Shown: one piece after another, positions 17,601-22,500 of the stretch
Layout: every line of letters starts with the position of its first letter
Numbering within the stretch: the first letter of the stretch is position 1
Origin: Botryococcus braunii
Lineage: Eukaryota > Chlorophyta > Trebouxiophyceae
DNA: 22,500 nucleotides
NCBI GenBank assembly: GCA_002005505.1
Contig: KV908386.1
Coordinates: 294,574-317,073 of the forward strand
Reading direction: 5' to 3'
Position numbers and translations under genes: made by a program
The notes under the pieces: generated by a model
Databases searched by the model: none
What the model was told of the DNA's origin: nothing
Seen by the model: the letters and a program-made list of their open reading frames with translations, nothing else

Positions 17601-18208
17601 TTAGTAACTCCACATGCTTATGTGGCTCGGTGCAACATGCGGGTTTTGGGAATCATATCGTACCGGGTGCACTAAGGCGAACAGGAATCCACCATGAGCT
17701 CCAGCTTTCCGCAAAGCTTTGCAATTCGAATGACTTGAGAGAGCTGATTACAATGCCGCACGAAACACGTAGAGGGCAAATTCAATCTTTTTTTTTAGAT
17801 TTTTTTTTTTTAAAATTCTAAATTTGGGACGAGAATCGAATATCAACCCTTCTATCAGGTTTTTTAGAAAGACAAAAAACTGAATTTAATTCAGTCGAGT
17901 GCCTGTTTCAGGTAAATCAACAGTCTAGGATGATGACCTTGGCATGGAACGTCACGGCGGGGAACCTCCAACGAAACCCGACAACAGTAGTGTATGCGCC
18001 TGCCCGTGTCTTCTTTCATGCGCTGTCACCAGACCAGGTGGCCATTATCAGCCAAGATGGAAGTGGCCGGAGTTTCCCTTGCGCATATGTGGACGGCCTT
18101 CAGGCCACTGTTGTCAGATGTACCACCACCCGCACAGGGCTGCACATGCTCATGATGGCCCTCCGTCCTGGCATACCGCCTTCACTTGGGCAAGAGGCCT
18201 CGCTCTGA
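14611..18208 (+). CDS. GH5 endoglycoceramidase-like glycosidase, copy 2 (intact)
   Basis: Exons: 14611-14745, 14872-15072, 15180-15453, 15921-16087, 16708-16911, 17218-17430 and 17912-18208 (TGA). They total 1491 nt and encode 496 residues. The start is supported because both copies have a 135-nt first exon ending FYDxTGR. Seen: a signal-peptide-like start with core YVVAILLAIAGL (13-24); the (beta/alpha)8 catalytic region from about 46; DIHQDGISR (D124, H126, D128); the acid/base E220 in DILNEP; HWY (278-280); the nucleophile E313 in VGEFG; AWDNKVLDGWN in exon 6; RPYPRATAG near the end of exon 6; and a separate beta-rich C-terminal domain (about 399-496). This order matches endoglycoceramidases, which release the whole glycan from glycosphingolipids. 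Exon 5 ends at GTGAGG (16912); reading through it meets a stop after seven codons. Some donors are weak (GTTATT at 15073, GTTAGC at 15454). Substrate specificity is inferred; a related GH5 glucosylceramidase is the main alternative. Confidence 0.9.
15454..15920 (+). other. Copy 2 intron 3, free of microsatellites
   Basis: 467 bases at the same codon position and phase as the 1439-base intron 3 of copy 1. It contains no dinucleotide array. Introns 4 (16088-16707), 5 (16912-17217) and 6 (17431-17911) of copy 2 likewise lack long arrays; intron 4 has only a G10 run and intron 6 has T/A-rich runs near 17788-17815. Confidence 0.75.
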
Positions 18209-18530
18209 CGGTCATTCGGCAGTTCCCAGACAAGGCCGTTTCCTTAGCCTTGTATCCAGATGCTGTTGCAGGGGAGATTCATTGGGAAGCAAATTGCCAA
18301 TGGCAGTGATCAACCCCAGCTCAGCTGTCATTGGCAACAAAGTGTGCCGATGAGGTGGGCATGTGTACACGCGTGGTCTGTGCACGTTTGGGAGAATTGC
18401 TCCATAGGGGTCTGGTCAAGTAGGTTGCATGCACGAGTGCAGAAAAATATCACTGCTTACCACTCAGAGATGTAGAATATCCATAAGCATCAGAAGACCA
18501 GATGCTTGTGAAAAAAGTGTCGCCTTGCAG

Positions 18531-18813
18531 GTTGACAGGATGCTGCGTTACCTGCAATGCATCCTTCTTGACATCCAGCCCCCTGAGGGCTTTCCAGCAA
18601 GCTGCGAAGGCCCGTGAACGTGGAGCGTGGTTGCTGGTTGTCTAGGTCTACGCCCGCTGGTTCCGGTTGGGCGGCTTTGTATGCAGCAGGGTTCAGGGAT
18701 ATGGCGGCACCAGCTGCAGGAGCAAAAGAAATGCCTCACCCAAGTCATCATACCTTCCGACAGTGGTGTATGGGGTTCAGTTGGAACCCAAAGTGAAAAT
18801 TTCAATGTTTTGA
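18531..18813 (+). other. Possible two-exon 3' end of an unknown gene
   Basis: After CTTGCAG, an open segment 18531-18613 ends at a GTGAAC donor. A second open segment follows GCTGCAG at 18720 and ends at TGA 18811-18813. The phases agree (two bases plus one), giving about 58 residues. No domain recognised. Without splicing, the first segment stops at TGA 18615-18617. Weak evidence. Confidence 0.15.
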
Positions 18814-20261
18814 CACTGGCGATCTTTGTAGGCTGCTGCTCTTAGCTATGCGGTTTCTCCACCATTATTTTTTGGCACACGGGAAAACCTCTTGCTGACT
18901 GAAATCTGAAGATATGTGCAAACGATCCATTTTCAGTGTTGTCACACCGTCTTTGAGAAGGTTTACTGTGGTGAAACTTCAAAATATGGCAGAAGTCTGG
19001 AAGGAACCAGAAGTAAGACATATCTGCTAGGATGTGTTGGCCATCGGTAAATTATATGGCTGCTAAGCATCTTGTTTGCGAAATAGAAGTCCTGAAGATC
19101 AGTAGAAAGGATGACAATGTCTGTCGAAATGCGTGGTTGTGGTGGGACCTCTCCCATTGAAGGAACACTGCCAATACCAATTATTGCTCGAGGCAATGGT
19201 ATTGGACTGCAGCATGTCCCTGTTTCTCCAAGAGGAACGGTCGTCAACTTTTTATCCGCTAGGTAGATAGCCGACTTCAGATTGGGGGCCTAGCGTTGAT
19301 GTCATCACGACCCTCAGGTACTTACACCACCGTGCAAAATTACACATGATGCGTTAGGTGAATGCCCTGGTGCACTCTGAGTCTACCCAAACTGTTGGGT
19401 TGGTTTTGTTGCTCCTACTCCCCTTGTTTACATTGGGCGGGTGAGAAAGACATTGTTTGTACGACTTGCATAATTGTTTCTCGTGTGGTCCCCTTGTCCT
19501 GCATGCATCACATTGGGACCAGCCCTTCTAGGCAATAAGTCAACTGAGAAGTGTTTGCCAGGGCAGCGATCAGCACCCTTACATAAATTGCGGGTTGCTA
19601 GTCCGGTTAAGGAGAAATATCAATGTGTTCAGGCTTCAGCTTCGGAGTGAAGGAACTTGGCCACAACATGAGAGGGCTCGCTCACTCTCATAGTGCCTAT
19701 ACATATTATCATCGTTGGTTGATGATAGAGCTCCTCCTCTTAGCACCTCCGTCAACCTCAGCCGAGGACCATGGTGTTGATGAGTAAGTCAGATACTCGG
19801 TCCACGTTACAATTTTGAAAGACGCTGCTCTGTTTGGAGCAGGCGTTGAGGAAAAGTCGGCAAATAACACAGCTTGTAGCAGAACGGAATCTTATGTCCC
19901 ATGCAGCTCATCCACATGAACTTTTGAAGCTGGATAACCTTGCATGCATAATTATATTTTGACTCTGCGCAACATCCTGACAGCGCAGAAAATGCCATGC
20001 TCCGACCGTCCCTTCCAAGCCAAATGTAGGGTAATGCAAGATCTAGGGCATTAGACGTCAAAAATCAAGCTCATCAACCTACCTAGACAGGAAATCAGGA
20101 TAAATGAAGCAAACGGATTGTTTTTGTAAGCGTAGCTAAATGTAGCATCCGTATCAAGGTAAATGTATAGAGGCAATTTGGCAGCGGCAACTACTTGCAG
20201 CTGCTACTCAGGGTTTCACATGTTTAGGGTTAACGATGCACCTCGTTCTGTATCAACTCAG

Positions 20262-20351
20262 GAGTCTTCGAAATCGTGCAAGTCGCCCCAGCCAAATCGC
20301 TGGCCCAGTCACTTACTCTTACGATCCATTTGCTGGAGCAGCATTCTCGAT
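20262..20351 (+). other. Possible internal exon
   Basis: 90 bases between ACTCAG and a canonical GTAAGT donor at 20352. One frame reads as a plausible helical peptide (VFEIVQVAPAKSLAQSL and onward), but other frames are open too and no neighbouring exon was found. Confidence 0.15.
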
Positions 20352-20884
20352 GTAAGTTGGTATCCTTCCTGATCTTCACCTGGAGTTATAGTGTTACAGG
20401 GCGCGCGCGTGTGTGTGTATTCAATCCTGCTGCTGTAGGCTTGCTGACTTGTCTGGCGGTCAAGGACTGTGTTTGTTGTATGGCTGTATTTCTGACCTAC
20501 TGGTCTTGCAAGACCTGATAATTTAGTTTTCACACGTCTATGGACAGGGTGAGTCCGTACCTTGTCGTTCATCGGTATACCGGCATACTTTGCCTCATGT
20601 TGTGATCTCTAGCAGGCTATTTCAGCGTTATAATTGCACATGTAAAAATGACCCATATTCTTGTTACGGACTAAAATCTCCCCCCAACCCCACAAAAAAG
20701 GAACAAACACTATAATGGCATTGGTGGGCGGAGGGGGGGTAGTCTCGGCAGGAGCAAAAGGCTTGCCCAGGTCTCCCTTCAGCCATAATGGCTGGTCCTG
20801 GATGTAATGTTTCCTTCCTTGCTTCAGGCTGTAAATAACTTCGCCTGAACCGCTAAGCAGCCTGCTTGCGGCCCAAACACGCAG

Positions 20885-21159
20885 CTACATAGCACCGCCC
20901 GGTATGATTGTAGCAGCTCTGTAAGACTTGTAACGTTCAGAGCTCATGGCATATGGGGTTGGTGTAGAAGGCAATTGATTGAGTTGCGGCTGTAAACCAC
21001 TTGATGACCAGGAGCCGCGAAAGGCCGTGGCGATTAATATACAGCCAACCTCCTGACTGGAAGGCCTAGCCAACTTGCAAAGTCTCGATCCTAAGTAGGT
21101 AGTGGACTTGAAGGCAAGAGCGAATGCAGGACAATTCATTAGGTCATCGAAGATGTCTG
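20885..21159 (-). other. Possible minus-strand terminal exon
   Basis: On the minus strand, CTCCAG (21165-21160) precedes about 90 open codons ending in TAG at 20885. The peptide has balanced composition and no low complexity, but I recognise no motif. A separate minus-strand candidate at 22116-22052, flanked by TTTTTAG and a GTGAGT donor, does not match its phase, so the two cannot be joined directly. Confidence 0.2.
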
Positions 21160-21668
21160 CTGGAGATGCCACCAGCAAGATTCAAGCCCTTGGTCGTGTT
21201 CCAGCCCTGTATTTATATACATTCATGCCATGAAGAAAAGATCCGTCTACATCATGGCTAGCCAGACTTGAGCAGCATGAAGGGTTTGCAAGCCCATGAT
21301 GGTTGACAATGTCCCACAATCACCGTACTACCCACCTCACCAAATGACGGAACTCACAGATTCTGACCTTTACATTCCACATGTTCAACCACGGAGTTAC
21401 CTTCACTTTTCCCTCCCTTCTTCTCCTCCTCCCCTCCCTCTACCCTGCTTACCACTGTTTCCCTCGAATGGCAATTTTCTGGAAGGGAAGTGGAGCTTGA
21501 CTTTCTTCCCCTCTCTTTCCATGCCATTCCCTCCCCTTCTGCCTTTCTCCCCTCTCCTTTTCTCCGCTAGTCCTGGCTCGTCTTTCACTTCCCTATGCAC
21601 GCGGTACGGGGAGAGACGGAAGGGGGGGGGGGGTCCTGTGTGTTGCTACGCTGGCGGGCGCACAACAA

Positions 21669-21880
<212 letters not shown>

Positions 21881-22500
21881 CATGAGTGAATGTGCGCAAC
21901 TGGTATGCATGTCCAATTAGACATGCATGTGCGGCTCTCGTTAGCATTTTACACGATGATGTACTCCCCATCTTGGTGCCAGCCGTGAATGAATATGCAT
22001 GCGTGGCAAGAGCCAATAATTGCCTGAGCTAGCCGCAATGCAAACACTCACCGCAAAGACAGGGTGGTTCCTCCAGGGCTCACTGCTCCAGGCTTGCCAA
22101 ATCTGATGAAGCCAAACTAAAAATGCGGCATTCAATTTTCTCAAGGATTGGCGAGGTGAATTGGATTCGAAATATCTAAGTTAAAGGCATGGCGCATTCT
22201 AGACATGCCTGGATGCAGGGACTGGTGCTGGTGAAAGCCATCATAAAAGACTCACAATCGAGAAGCTGCCAAAAAGCACGCCATTCTGTAGAGTTCCTGG
22301 GATGGAAGATTTCTAACACGTTTTAAACACGTTCTCCCTCTCACCCCACGGTGGGCTGTGCAGTGAATCGAGCCTGATCCAAAACGTGAAACAACGCTCC
22401 AAAAAATGTTGCCAATACTCAAAAGCGTCGATAACTAGCAAAGCGGTGATGCAGAACAGCGGCATCGATGTCCACACCTGCAGAACTCACACGAACTTGT

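Overview
This is a stretch of eukaryotic nuclear DNA. Its genes are split by GT-AG introns, the spacers are long and nearly gene-free, and simple repeats are very heavy: (GT)n, (GA)n, (CT)n and pure G or C runs up to 20 bases. I see no bacterial-style gene packing, ribosome binding sites, CRISPR arrays or RNA genes. The sequence alone does not name the organism. An algal or protist nuclear genome is a reasonable guess, from the short introns, the TGCAG/ACAG acceptors and the dinucleotide arrays.

Layout. (1) Positions 286-1982, + strand: three exons forming the 3' end of a gene whose protein matches the C-terminal part of poly(A)-specific ribonuclease (PARN). It has the linker before the RRM, an RRM-like domain and a basic tail, and it unusually ends in a CaaX box (CAIM). 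(2) 1983-5960: a spacer with several perfect palindromes and a G20 run but no gene I can support. (3) 5961-11337, + strand: a seven-exon gene for a secreted glycoside hydrolase family 5 enzyme of the endoglycoceramidase type (copy 1). Its introns 3-6 are loaded with microsatellites. Its exon 6 lacks one base relative to copy 2, which shifts the frame. (4) 11338-14610: a spacer with CT/GT and GA arrays and a diverged, in-frame duplicated segment on both sides of the GA array. (5) 14611-18208, + strand: a second seven-exon gene (copy 2), intact, predicted to encode 496 residues. (6) 18209-22500: mostly unassigned sequence with a few weak candidate exons and a large GT array.

The main result is the tandem GH5 pair. 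I rebuilt both genes by hand. All seven exons have the same length in both copies (135, 201, 274, 167, 204, 213 and 297 nt) with the same intron phases, except exon 6 of copy 1, which is 212 nt. Both copies keep a hydrophobic N-terminus, the DxHQD motif, the NEP acid/base glutamate (E220), the GEFG nucleophile (E313) and a C-terminal beta-rich domain. They are therefore expected to be secreted or endomembrane hydrolases acting on glycosphingolipid-like substrates. The introns share nothing I can see by eye, and codon use differs sharply, so the duplication is old while the microsatellite growth in copy 1 is probably recent.
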